A DNA stretch of 64,000 bases from Chitinophagaceae bacterium UBA1930 (lineage in GTDB: Bacteria; Bacteroidota; Bacteroidia; Chitinophagales; Chitinophagaceae): the NCBI GenBank assembly GCA_002337145.1, contig DDFK01000002.1:248001-312000 (forward strand). The letters run 5' to 3'. Position 1 is the stretch's first letter; each line of letters begins with the position of its first letter. The notes below the pieces were generated by a model. The model did not search any database. It was given only the letters and a program-made list of their open reading frames with translations, and was not told the DNA's origin. Positions 40,822 to 49,502 of this stretch are shown in pieces. The position numbers and the translations under genes are program-made.

Positions 40822-41331
40822 ATGAAAGGTTTAACGTTATACAATATCCTAAGTTATATTTTATTGCCATTTGCTGCATTGTTTGGGTTATTTAGTCTGC
40901 TTGGATTGTTGATGGCTTTGGCCAATCCTGCAGCTTTTTTGGGTGTGTTTACAATGAGTGCAACCGTAATTTATATTATTACAAGTTTTACGTTTTTGTC
41001 AAAAGGTATAAAGCAGGCAAAACCCTGTAAGGCTTCTTTGAAAGACTGGATTAAAGTGAATGCTTTTGTAGGTATTGCTTTTGCCACAATAATTTTGGTT
41101 CAGAGTATTGGCCTGCTCGCTAATCCGCAAATATTGAAGGAAGGTATGCAGCAAACTATGAATATGGCAATGTTTAAAAATGCTCCACCAACTTCCTTTG
41201 AAATGATGTTGAAAATGATGAAAGCTTTTCTCGAGGTAATGATTTCCTTTTCAATTGTTCTAGTGGTTCATATATCCATCACCTTTCGCCTGTTAAAGGC
41301 ATACCATTATGTTTTTGACAAACCCGAATAA
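40822..41331 (+). CDS. Hypothetical four-helix membrane protein
   Basis: I chose the ATG at 40822 (169 residues, MKGLTLYNILSYILLPFAA); a TTG at 40795 would add a basic leader and is less likely. Four hydrophobic segments are visible, near residues 8-32, 44-66, 80-102 and 132-158, with a methionine-rich stretch between the last two (MQQTMNMAMFKNAPPTSFEMM). There are no motifs I recognise. It lies between the ABC-F terminator and rarA, on the same strand, and ends 27 bases before rarA, so the two may be cotranscribed. Confidence 0.6.
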   Translation: MKGLTLYNILSYILLPFAALFGLFSLLGLLMALANPAAFLGVFTMSATVIYIITSFTFLSKGIKQAKPCKASLKDWIKVNAFVGIAFATIILVQSIGLLANPQILKEGMQQTMNMAMFKNAPPTSFEMMLKMMKAFLEVMISFSIVLVVHISITFRLLKAYHYVFDKPE

Positions 41332-41358
41332 GTTGCCTATTCTTTTTACCTTTCCGCA

Positions 41359-42624
41359 ATGAACCATTCCATTCCACTTGCCGAAAGGATGCGTCCTGCA
41401 ACATTGGATGACCTGGTTGGGCAAGAGCACCTCACTGGTAAAGGAAGCATCCTACGCAACGCCATTGAACAGGGCAATATACCTTCCATGATTTTATGGG
41501 GTCCGCCAGGTGTAGGTAAAACAACCATTGCACATATTATTGCACACACATTGGCTGTGCCCTATTTTCAACTAAGTGCCATTAGCAGTGGTGTAAAAGA
41601 CGTACGTGAAGTAATTGAACAGGCAAAGCATACCCATAAAGCCATCCTGTTTATTGACGAGATACACCGCTTCAATAAAGGCCAGCAAGATGCATTGCTT
41701 GGTGCCGTGGAAAAAGGGACCATTACCCTGATTGGCGCCACAACAGAGAATCCATCCTTTGAAGTGAACAGTGCATTGCTTAGCAGGAGCCAGGTGTATG
41801 TATTGAAGGCATTGGATGAAAAGGACCTGGTAAAACTGTTGCATCAGGCCATTGAAAAAGATACAGTGCTAAAACAATACAGGATTGAACTGAAAGAAAC
41901 GACTGCACTCATCAATATTTCTGGTGGCGATGCAAGGAAGTTGCTGAACCTTTTTGAACTGGTAATAACATCGTCCAACAAAAAAGAAATAGTTGTTACG
42001 GATGATTACACAATGCAGGTAGCCCAAAAGAAAATTGCATTGTACGATAAAAATGGCGAGCAGCATTACGACATTATTTCAGCATTCATCAAATCCATGC
42101 GGGGCAGCGACCCCAATGGAGCTGTGTACTGGCTGGCACGCATGATTGAAGGTGGCGAGGACGTGAAGTTCATTGCCCGCAGGATGCTCATTTTTGCCAG
42201 TGAGGATATAGGCAACGCCAATGCCAATGCCCTGCTATTGGCCAATGCCACTTTTGATGCAGTGAGTAAAATTGGTTATCCCGAAAGCAGGATCATCTTA
42301 AGCCAATGTGCTACTTACCTAGCATCTTCAGTTAAAAGCAACGCAGCTTACGAAGCAATAGGCAAGGCTTTGGCTGCCGTGAAACAGCATGGCGATTTGC
42401 CGGTGCCCCTGCACATACGCAATGCACCTACCAAGTTGATGAAGGAAATGGATTATGGAAAAAATTATCAATACTCGCATCTTGGCGACAACAATTTCAT
42501 AGAACAGGAATACCTGCCCGATAAAATAGCCGGCAGCAAACTGTATGACCCCGGCAACAATGCAAGGGAAAATGAATTGCGTAAATTTTTAAAAGACAGA
42601 TGGAAAGACAAATACGGTTATTGA
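41359..42624 (+). CDS. rarA: Replication-associated recombination protein A
   Basis: The 421-residue AAA+ protein starts with MNHSIPLAERMRPATLDDLVGQEHL, has Walker A WGPPGVGKTT, Walker B AILFIDEIHRFNKGQQDALL and sensor I LIGATTENPSFEVN, then the C-terminal MgsA domain with IKSMRGSDPNGAVYWLARM and EDIGNANANALLLAN. RarA (MgsA) acts at stalled replication forks with RecQ-related and SSB partners. Length and motifs are canonical. Only 15 bases separate a TACCTTTC-like -7 box from the ATG, so a very short leader is possible. Confidence 0.95.
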   Translation: MNHSIPLAERMRPATLDDLVGQEHLTGKGSILRNAIEQGNIPSMILWGPPGVGKTTIAHIIAHTLAVPYFQLSAISSGVKDVREVIEQAKHTHKAILFIDEIHRFNKGQQDALLGAVEKGTITLIGATTENPSFEVNSALLSRSQVYVLKALDEKDLVKLLHQAIEKDTVLKQYRIELKETTALINISGGDARKLLNLFELVITSSNKKEIVVTDDYTMQVAQKKIALYDKNGEQHYDIISAFIKSMRGSDPNGAVYWLARMIEGGEDVKFIARRMLIFASEDIGNANANALLLANATFDAVSKIGYPESRIILSQCATYLASSVKSNAAYEAIGKALAAVKQHGDLPVPLHIRNAPTKLMKEMDYGKNYQYSHLGDNNFIEQEYLPDKIAGSKLYDPGNNARENELRKFLKDRWKDKYGY

Positions 42625-42733
42625 TTCATGCGAGCATAAAACTGAATGTAACCGACCACTGTTAGCCTTTATGTAATTTTATTTCGGCAATCATCAATGC
42701 GTTATTGTAAACCGTACATTTGATTCAGTAAAC

Positions 42734-44275
42734 ATGCTTACCATGAATGTAAACAAAGCAATATTGGTACTATGCTGCCTTTTCTTTTTTTCGGCCAGCC
42801 AATTGGGTGCACAAAAAATAACCTATTCGGAGCCGGACAAAGATGATTCCCGTAACTCGCCTTTTGAAATAGTGGGCAAGCTCAATGGTAGTTTTGTTAT
42901 TTACCGGTCGGTACGCGACCAGAGCTATATTACTGTGTACGATGCACAGATGCAGTTGACGGATAAGAACAAATTGGACTTTGTACCGGAAAAGCTCATC
43001 AATGCAGATTTTTTGGCCTATCCTGATTTCTTCTACATGTTCTATCAATACCAGAAGAAAAGTATTGTGTATAGCATGGCTGTAAAGTTGGATGGCAAAG
43101 GGAAGAAGCTGGCCGAGCCTGTACAGCTTGATACCACTGACATCAATTTTTTCGCCAATAACAAAATCTACTCGGTCATTAATAGCGAGGACAAGAAAAA
43201 AATAATGACCTATAAAATAAACAGCAAGAGCGATAAGCAACATATACTTACTGCCGTGCTGTTTGATAAGGACCTGAACCTTATCCATAAATCCAGGACA
43301 GTTGTTGACATGCCTGATAGGAACGATTTCCTGACCGGCTTTCAATTGGACAATGATGGCGACCTTGTTTTTGTGAAACCATCGGGTACTGCACAAAACG
43401 ACAACATCAATAAACTGATACTGTTTACAAAGCTTGCCAATGAGGACAATGTTTCTTTTGTGGACCTGAAACTGAACAATATGAACCTGGACGATATATC
43501 CGTAAAAGTGGACAATACGAATAAACATTATTTGGTCAGTTCTTTCTATGCATCAAAAAGAAGGGGCAACGTGGACGGGCTTTACTGCTTCTTGTGGGAT
43601 AAGGTGCAGGCAAAGGAACTGGTTACTTCTGCCATAACATTTTCCGATGAATTGCGGAATGATGCAAAAGGCGACAACTCTATCAAAACAGCATTCAATG
43701 ATTATTTCCTGCGTAACATCATCATGAAAAAAGATGGTGGTTTTATAGTAACTGCTGAATCGGTTTATAGTGCTTCAAGAGGCGGCACAAACAACAGCCG
43801 TTGGGATTATTTGTATGGGTCGCCGTATTGGGGCAGTACACCCGGCTACTACTCCGGGTTTGGTTACAACAGTTTTGGTTATCCATGGTCACGCTATAAC
43901 TCGTTCAACAATATTACCCGTTATTATGCCGACAATATTGTAGTGGTAAGCTATGATGTAACCGGGAAAATGGAATGGAGCAATGTAGTAACCAAATCGC
44001 AGTTTGACGATAACAACGATGATTATATTGGTTTCACTTTGGCCAATACCGGCGACCAATTGCACTTTATTTTCAATGTGCAGGAAAAGAGGACCAATAT
44101 GCTGTCTGACCAGAACATTTCCCCCGAAGGGCAAATAACACGCAACCCAACCATTAAGAACTTGGACAAGGGTTATGAGTTTATGCCACGCAGGGCAAAA
44201 CAGGTGGGCAGCAGACAATTAATTGTTCCGTGTCTATACAGAAACTATGTTTGCTTTGCAAAAGTTGACCTTTAA
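42734..44275 (+). CDS. Hypothetical secreted protein with Gly/Tyr-rich loop
   Basis: The 513-residue protein has a signal peptide (from MNVNKAILVLCCLFFFSAS at codon 4, ending at AQ). An alternative start at 42743 is equally good. The mature part reads as beta-propeller-like or all-beta with repeated short strands (for example YITVYDAQMQLTDKNKL, YFLRNIIMKKDGGFIV), but no family is recognised. Residues about 350-390 are a loop rich in glycine, tyrosine, serine and tryptophan (GSPYWGSTPGYYSGFGYNS). The gene precedes the DUF6427-like membrane gene by 11 bases and the two probably share a transcript. Confidence 0.6.
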   Translation: MLTMNVNKAILVLCCLFFFSASQLGAQKITYSEPDKDDSRNSPFEIVGKLNGSFVIYRSVRDQSYITVYDAQMQLTDKNKLDFVPEKLINADFLAYPDFFYMFYQYQKKSIVYSMAVKLDGKGKKLAEPVQLDTTDINFFANNKIYSVINSEDKKKIMTYKINSKSDKQHILTAVLFDKDLNLIHKSRTVVDMPDRNDFLTGFQLDNDGDLVFVKPSGTAQNDNINKLILFTKLANEDNVSFVDLKLNNMNLDDISVKVDNTNKHYLVSSFYASKRRGNVDGLYCFLWDKVQAKELVTSAITFSDELRNDAKGDNSIKTAFNDYFLRNIIMKKDGGFIVTAESVYSASRGGTNNSRWDYLYGSPYWGSTPGYYSGFGYNSFGYPWSRYNSFNNITRYYADNIVVVSYDVTGKMEWSNVVTKSQFDDNNDDYIGFTLANTGDQLHFIFNVQEKRTNMLSDQNISPEGQITRNPTIKNLDKGYEFMPRRAKQVGSRQLIVPCLYRNYVCFAKVDL

Positions 44276-44286
44276 TACAAGCAAAC

Positions 44287-45270
44287 GTGGTATTCCTTTT
44301 TAGAGACAAATCTGTAATCAGTATTTTTTTTCTGTTGCTATTAAGCATAGTGGTGCACTTCCATTTTTTTGCTGTGCCACCGGTTGTTGTTGCCAATGCA
44401 CACGAAGGGTTTATCAGCGAAGTATTGGTACGTTTCATAAAGCCATTGCCACCTTTGGTATTGATATTCCTGTATCATGGCCTCATACTGCTACAGTCGT
44501 TCCGCCTGAACAGTGCCTTGAACAACCTACGGATGTTTCAGCAACAGGCATACACTACTGCAATGGCCTATATTCTGTTTTCAGGTTTCTTTGCAGAATG
44601 GTCGGCCATAACACCAGCACTGGTTGCCAACATACTCATCATCTGGATTTTTTTGCAGCTTTCTAAACTGTACAGTCACCCATCACCCAAAACATTATTG
44701 TTCAACGTAGGGTTACTATCAGGTGTCACTATTTTTTGTTATCACCCTGCAAGCATCCTGGTAGGCATCACCATTTTTGCGTTGGCCATTGTAAGGCCCT
44801 TCCGCCCGGCGGAATGGTTCATACTCCTAATGGGTTTGTTGATACCATTCTATTTTCTGGGCTCCTACTTTTACCTTACGGACAATATAAAACAGCTACT
44901 GCTCTTTTTGCCAAGCATACATTTACATGTGCCCTTGCTAAAAGCAGATGTCTGGTTCTGGATCAGTCTATCGGTATTGATTGTATTGCTTTTTGCAGGT
45001 TTATATTACTGGCAGCAAAACAGCGGACGAATGATTATACAGATACGCAAGAACTGGGGAATAATGATGGTGCTGTTACTGTTGATGCTACCCATACCTT
45101 TTATTTTCAGGGACGAAAGCATGCATGCAGCAGTATTGAGCTTGATACCCTTGTCTGTTTTTGCATCAAATGCCTATCTATACCCCAAACGTTTGCTGCT
45201 GCCTAATTTATTGTTCTGGCTTTCTGTAGCCGTTATTATTCACAATAACTGGCAGTTAATAAAGTATTAA
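44287..45270 (+). CDS. Polytopic membrane protein (DUF6427-like)
   Basis: The start is a GTG at 44287, since no ATG lies in frame near it. The 327-residue product has about ten hydrophobic segments and few polar residues. It starts VVFLFRDKSVISIFF and includes RFIKPLPPLVLIFLYHGLILLQ and YHPASILVGITIFALAI. This general layout matches a Bacteroidota-specific family I recall as DUF6427, whose function is unknown. It follows the secreted protein gene closely and precedes purQ by 40 bases. Confidence 0.65.
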   Translation: MVFLFRDKSVISIFFLLLLSIVVHFHFFAVPPVVVANAHEGFISEVLVRFIKPLPPLVLIFLYHGLILLQSFRLNSALNNLRMFQQQAYTTAMAYILFSGFFAEWSAITPALVANILIIWIFLQLSKLYSHPSPKTLLFNVGLLSGVTIFCYHPASILVGITIFALAIVRPFRPAEWFILLMGLLIPFYFLGSYFYLTDNIKQLLLFLPSIHLHVPLLKADVWFWISLSVLIVLLFAGLYYWQQNSGRMIIQIRKNWGIMMVLLLLMLPIPFIFRDESMHAAVLSLIPLSVFASNAYLYPKRLLLPNLLFWLSVAVIIHNNWQLIKY

Positions 45271-45310
45271 CATCGGCATTTGTTACCTTTACCCCTCAAT
45301 ACTCAACAAC

Positions 45311-45970
45311 ATGAAATTTGGTGTAGTCGTTTTTCCAGGTTCCAATTGCGATAGGGACATGCAAGATGCTTTGCAACATGACCTGAACAAAGAAGTAGTG
45401 ATGCTTTGGCACAAGGATAAAGACATGAGCATGTTTACCACCAATGACTGCATTGTGCTGCCAGGCGGGTTTTCGTATGGCGATTATTTGCGTTGTGGTG
45501 CCATTGCAAAGTTTAGCCCCATGATGCAGAGCGTAATCGATTTTGCCAATAAAGGCGGCAAGGTGCTGGGCGTATGCAATGGGTTCCAGATTTTATGCGA
45601 AAGTGCCTTACTGCCAGGTGTACTGTTACAAAATGCCAACCAGCAATTTATCTGTAAAAATGTTTTCATAAAGAACGATGCAAGTAAAGCATTGCAAGTG
45701 CCTATTGCACATGGCGAAGGCAGGTTTTTTGCAAACGATAGCGTGCTGGATGAAATAGAGAGCAATAACCAGGTCATATTCCGCTATTGCAACGAGCACG
45801 GTAATATTGATGCTGCATACAATCCCAATGGTGCTGTAAGGAATATTGCTGGCATACGTAATAGGGAAGGGAATGTATTCGGTATGATGCCACATCCGGA
45901 AAGGGCCACATCCACTGCACTGGGCAACATAGACGGAAAAACAGTTTTTGAATTATTGGGATTGAATTAA
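45311..45970 (+). CDS. purQ: Phosphoribosylformylglycinamidine synthase, glutaminase subunit PurQ
   Basis: The 219-residue class I glutamine amidotransferase starts MKFGVVVFPGSNCDRDMQ. It has the nucleophile elbow VLGVCNGFQIL and the catalytic pair in FGMMPHPERA. It supplies ammonia to PurL for the fourth step of purine synthesis. In this three-subunit system PurS is also required, but no purS gene is seen here; purL lies 9 kb away. Length is normal. The DsbD-N-like gene follows 14 bases later on the same strand. Confidence 0.95.
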   Translation: MKFGVVVFPGSNCDRDMQDALQHDLNKEVVMLWHKDKDMSMFTTNDCIVLPGGFSYGDYLRCGAIAKFSPMMQSVIDFANKGGKVLGVCNGFQILCESALLPGVLLQNANQQFICKNVFIKNDASKALQVPIAHGEGRFFANDSVLDEIESNNQVIFRYCNEHGNIDAAYNPNGAVRNIAGIRNREGNVFGMMPHPERATSTALGNIDGKTVFELLGLN

Positions 45971-45984
45971 AGCGTATAAATAAA

Positions 45985-46437
45985 ATGAAGAAAATTCTAT
46001 TGTCAGCCATCATCGGTTTGTTTGCCATGGCAGCATCCGCACAAATAAAGAATCCGGTTACCTGGAAATACGAAGCAAAAAAGAAAACTGCCGATACTTA
46101 TGAAGTGGTCATTACGGCTTCAGTAGAAAAACCTTGGCATATCTACTCGCAAAATACAGGTGCAGGCGGACCCATACCTACTAAGTTATCTTTTAAACCA
46201 AACCCATTGATTACGCTTGTTGGTAAAGCAGCCGAAAAGGGGAAACTGGAAAAGGTACACGATAAGAGTTTTGATGTGGACGTACTGTATTATAGCAACA
46301 GCGTTGTTTTTACGCAGACAGTAAAAGTAAAGAATGCTGCCAAAACAAATATTACCGGCACGGTTGAATACATGGTGTGTGACGATAGCCAATGCCTGCC
46401 TCCCAAAAAACAATCATTCGATATCAAGTTGCAATAA
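45985..46437 (+). CDS. Stand-alone DsbD N-terminal-like domain protein
   Basis: The 150-residue protein has signal peptide MKKILLSAIIGLFAMAASAQ and a single immunoglobulin-like domain. VEKPWHIYSQNTGAGGPIPTKL and the C-terminal YMVCDDSQCLPPKKQSFDI resemble the N-terminal alpha domain of DsbD, and the two cysteines (VCDDSQC) match its redox pair. It would take electrons from the membrane domain of the neighbouring DsbD and pass them to periplasmic targets. The two genes are six bases apart and evidently cotranscribed. Confidence 0.8.
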   Translation: MKKILLSAIIGLFAMAASAQIKNPVTWKYEAKKKTADTYEVVITASVEKPWHIYSQNTGAGGPIPTKLSFKPNPLITLVGKAAEKGKLEKVHDKSFDVDVLYYSNSVVFTQTVKVKNAAKTNITGTVEYMVCDDSQCLPPKKQSFDIKLQ

Positions 46438-46443
46438 CCAAAC

Positions 46444-48393
46444 ATGAAAAAAATAATTGTAACGCTATTGGTTGCACTTGCATCAACCTTACATATTGCT
46501 GCACAGGAAGTAAAGCCTGTGCAGTTTAATTTTACAGGCTACCGCGATGCTGATGGGCAGGCCTATATTCTCGTCAAAGCAAAGCTTGTATCGGGTGTGG
46601 GTCTTTTTTCCGTAAAGAAAAACAAGCCGGATGCTTTTGCAACCACGCTTGTGTTCGATTCCACAACACAACAAAAAATAAAAGATTCAGTGGTGGAAAA
46701 AGCGGCAAGAACCGCTGTTGCAGATTCTGCTATTTTATTATTGGACAGTATTGAATGGAAGCAAAAATTGGTCATCAGTAAAAATGACAGTGCAGTAATA
46801 AAGGGTTCAATCAGTTGGTTTGGTTTTAAGGCCGACACAAAAGAATATCCCAGTGGCGATGAAAGTTTTGCAATAGAAATAAAGGCACTTAAGGAGAAAG
46901 CCATTGACACAAAAGATGACTTGAGTTCAAAATCTTTATGGAGCATTTTCTGGCTCTGTTTTGGTGTTGGCATTGCTGCCATTTTCTCGCCATGCGTGTT
47001 CCCGCTGATTCCGGTAACTGTTAGTTTCTTTTTAAAGCAAAGCAAAACAAAAGCCAAGGGGGTTACCAATTCATTGTGGTATTCCATTTCCATCATACTC
47101 ATTTATGTAATTCCAACATTGATACTTACCAGGATTTTTGGTGAGAAAATCATGTACGAAATTTCAACACATCCATTTACCAATATTTTATTCTTTGTAC
47201 TGTTTATTGTATTTGGTATATCGTTGCTTGGTGCATTCGAATTAACACTGCCATCAAAATGGGCAAACAAGGCCGACCAGAATGCCGGCACCAACTTCAA
47301 AGGCATTTTCTTTATGGCCTTGACATTGGTCATTGTTTCATTCTCCTGTACAGGTCCGTTGGTTGGTTTGCTGCTGGGCAAAACATCGCAACAGGGCAGT
47401 ATACTGGCACCCGTATTGGGTATGGCCGGTTTTGGTGCTGGACTTGCATTGCCATTTGCATTGTTTGCACTGTTTCCTTCTTTCATGCAATCGCTACCCA
47501 AAAGTGGTGGCTGGTTAAACTCGGTAAAAGTGGTATTCGGTTTTATCGAGTTGGCCCTTGCCATGAAATTCTTAAGCAACGTGGATTTGATCTATCACTT
47601 GCACCTGTTGAACCGTGATGTGTTTTTGGTGGTATGGATTGTGCTGTTTTATTTAATGGGCTCGTACCTGTTAGGCAAATTGAAATTCTCGCATGACAGT
47701 GATTTGAAATTCATTAGCTTGCCGCGTTTGTTTTTTGCCATTGCATCGTTTTCATTTGCGGTGTACTTGGTTCCTGGTTTGTGGGGTGCACCATTGCAGC
47801 CTTTAAGTGGGCTTATACCACCTGCAACAACACAGGATTTCAATTTGCATGAACTGAAATACAAATTTGCAAGCAATGCAACTGTAACAACTGGTAATGG
47901 TAACACTGCCCTTGCACAACCGCCTAAAAAGTATATTGACAAACTGCATGTACCTTATGGCCTTGTAGCTTACTTTGATCTGGAAGAAGGCATGGCTGCA
48001 GCCAAAGCTTTAAACAAACCTGTAATGCTGGACTTTACGGGGCATAGCTGTGCCAACTGCCGTAAAATGGAAGAGCAGGTTTGGGAAAAACCCGAAGTGC
48101 TCCGAAGGCTTAAAAACGATTTTGTACTGATTAGCTTGTATGTTGATGAAAGTACCGAACTGCCCATGGCAGAACAGTACACCAATAGCAGCGGCGAAAA
48201 GATTACAACAGTTGGCGAAAGGAACCTGGATTATGAAATAACCAAGTTCGGATTTAACGCACAGCCATTGTATATGTTTTTGGACTTGTACGGCAATCCG
48301 CTTAGCAGTATCAAATACGGCTATGATGCAGATGTGCCAAAATTCATCAATCATTTGGATGCCGTAAAGAAAGCTTTTGAGCAAAAGAAATAA
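46444..48393 (+). CDS. DsbD-like thiol:disulfide interchange protein
   Basis: The 649-residue protein begins with a signal peptide (MKKIIVTLLVALASTLHIAA), then an alpha-like domain without cysteines in the redox position, an eight-helix membrane domain beginning FSPCVFPLIPVTVSFFLKQ (first transmembrane cysteine) with a second in SFSCTGPLVG, and a C-terminal thioredoxin-like domain with the CANC motif (GHSCANCRKMEEQVW) near residue 535. It moves reducing power across the inner membrane. Loss of the alpha-domain cysteines appears to be compensated by the separate protein encoded just upstream. A strong bidirectional terminator follows. Confidence 0.88.
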   Translation: MKKIIVTLLVALASTLHIAAQEVKPVQFNFTGYRDADGQAYILVKAKLVSGVGLFSVKKNKPDAFATTLVFDSTTQQKIKDSVVEKAARTAVADSAILLLDSIEWKQKLVISKNDSAVIKGSISWFGFKADTKEYPSGDESFAIEIKALKEKAIDTKDDLSSKSLWSIFWLCFGVGIAAIFSPCVFPLIPVTVSFFLKQSKTKAKGVTNSLWYSISIILIYVIPTLILTRIFGEKIMYEISTHPFTNILFFVLFIVFGISLLGAFELTLPSKWANKADQNAGTNFKGIFFMALTLVIVSFSCTGPLVGLLLGKTSQQGSILAPVLGMAGFGAGLALPFALFALFPSFMQSLPKSGGWLNSVKVVFGFIELALAMKFLSNVDLIYHLHLLNRDVFLVVWIVLFYLMGSYLLGKLKFSHDSDLKFISLPRLFFAIASFSFAVYLVPGLWGAPLQPLSGLIPPATTQDFNLHELKYKFASNATVTTGNGNTALAQPPKKYIDKLHVPYGLVAYFDLEEGMAAAKALNKPVMLDFTGHSCANCRKMEEQVWEKPEVLRRLKNDFVLISLYVDESTELPMAEQYTNSSGEKITTVGERNLDYEITKFGFNAQPLYMFLDLYGNPLSSIKYGYDADVPKFINHLDAVKKAFEQKK

Positions 48394-48410
48394 TGCTATG
48401 TATATATACA

Positions 48411-48445
48411 AAAAGTGCCCGGTAAAATTTTTACCGGGCACTTTT
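48411..48445. terminator. Bidirectional terminator between the DsbD-like and Spy-like genes
   Basis: AAAAGTGCCCGGTAAAA (48411-48427) and its exact complement (48429-48445) form a long stem with T-runs on both ends, serving both convergent genes. Confidence 0.85.
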
Positions 48446-48463
48446 ATTGAATGACTACTAAGC

Positions 48464-48877
48464 TTACTGCATAGCTGGTGCAGGTGCTGCTTCTTTTTGT
48501 TTTTTGCGGGCTTCGGAATACAGTTTGTATTTTTCTTTGCCCATGATTTCTTTCAATTTGTTGTTCTTTTCTTCGCTTATTTCTTTAAGCTGTGTCTTTT
48601 TTGCATCATCACTTAAAGTGGCGTCTTTTTTTACTGCATTGCCTTTTGTGCTTGCAGCTGCATTCACTTCTTTTACCTGTTTAATTTGCTCGTCTGTCAG
48701 GCCTGCTTCTTTGTAGGCAGCATTCATGTCATCTTCCATTTTTTGTTTCTGCTTTGCCTTTTCTTCTTTGCTCAATTGTGGCTTGGTTGCAGGTGCGGCG
48801 GCGGTTGCTGTTTCCTGTGCATTGGCTACTGTGCTCATTGCACCTGTAATAACAAGTGCCATAAAGATTTTTTTCAT
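48464..48877 (-). CDS. Small secreted Spy/CpxP-like helical protein
   Basis: The 137-residue protein has signal peptide MKKIFMALVITGAMSTVANAQ, an alanine- and threonine-rich linker, then long charged helices. EAGLTDEQIKQVKEVN contains the LTxxQ motif that marks Spy and CpxP chaperones, and LKEIMGKEKYKLYSEARKKQ ends the helical part. Spy-like proteins are periplasmic chaperones against envelope stress. A paralogue is encoded immediately upstream (48994-49401). Lysine and glutamate are far more frequent than average. Confidence 0.7.
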   Translation of the reverse strand: MKKIFMALVITGAMSTVANAQETATAAAPATKPQLSKEEKAKQKQKMEDDMNAAYKEAGLTDEQIKQVKEVNAAASTKGNAVKKDATLSDDAKKTQLKEISEEKNNKLKEIMGKEKYKLYSEARKKQKEAAPAPAMQ

Positions 48878-48951
48878 TGTTACATGCTTTTGTGTTAGAG
48901 AATGAGATTTGACCGTGAAAATATGTAAAGTTTAAACTGATATAAACAAAA

Positions 48952-48977
48952 ATCCCTCCGAAAATAATCGAAGGGAT
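48952..48977 (-). terminator. Terminator of the upstream Spy-like gene
   Basis: ATCCCTCCGA (48952-48961) pairs with TCGAAGGGAT (48968-48977) with one G-U; TTTTTG follows on the minus strand. Confidence 0.65.
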
Positions 48978-48993
48978 AAATGGTAATGTTAAA

Positions 48994-49401
48994 TTAATTT
49001 CCTGCGGGGCGTTGTGGCCTGTTACCACCTTGCTGCATTTTCTTCCTCATGTCATCGTAAAAAGTATTCACTGCTTTTACCTGATCGTCTGTCAAAGGAA
49101 TATCTTTTAATTTCTTGTCCCTGCCATCGGTGATTTCTTTTGTTTTTTTGTCCTTGTCTTCCTGGCTCATGCTTTCGTCCCTTCTCAGTTTACCGGATTC
49201 CATCTGGGCATCCCAATAAATGTCAATTACTTTATCTGCCTGTTCATCGGTAAGTTTTGTCTGTTCAATAAGCTGTGGCTTTATCCTTTCTTTCATCGCA
49301 GCTTTTCTTGCAGCAGGATCGCCACCACCTGGCGGTTGGGCCATTACGCTGGTAAATCCGCAAAAGAATAAAAATGTGAATACGGCAAAAATCTTTTTCA
49401 T
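48994..49401 (-). CDS. Small secreted Spy/CpxP-like helical protein, paralogue
   Basis: The 135-residue protein has signal peptide MKKIFAVFTFLFFCGFTSVMAQ, a glycine- and proline-rich start (PPGGGDPAARK), and helices with QTKLTDEQADKVIDIYWDAQ and PLTDDQVKAVNTFYDDMRKK, both fitting the LTxxQ motif. It resembles the neighbour at 48464 in size, composition and motif order, so the pair probably arose by duplication, though the two sequences have diverged. Its own terminator separates it from the next gene, so both can be controlled independently. Confidence 0.7.
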   Translation of the reverse strand: MKKIFAVFTFLFFCGFTSVMAQPPGGGDPAARKAAMKERIKPQLIEQTKLTDEQADKVIDIYWDAQMESGKLRRDESMSQEDKDKKTKEITDGRDKKLKDIPLTDDQVKAVNTFYDDMRKKMQQGGNRPQRPAGN

Positions 49402-49502
49402 ACTTGAATGTTTTTAGTTGTAAAAATTTTAGACAAGAAAGGTATATCTAAATAGAAAAGACAGTCGTTTTTTTTCGGTGGATGCTTATTTTTTCCTGCC
49501 TA

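Noticed and set aside
42770..43528. Open frame of 252 codons on the minus strand
   Set aside because: It lies opposite the secreted protein gene and has low-complexity hydrophobic sequence typical of an antisense shadow.
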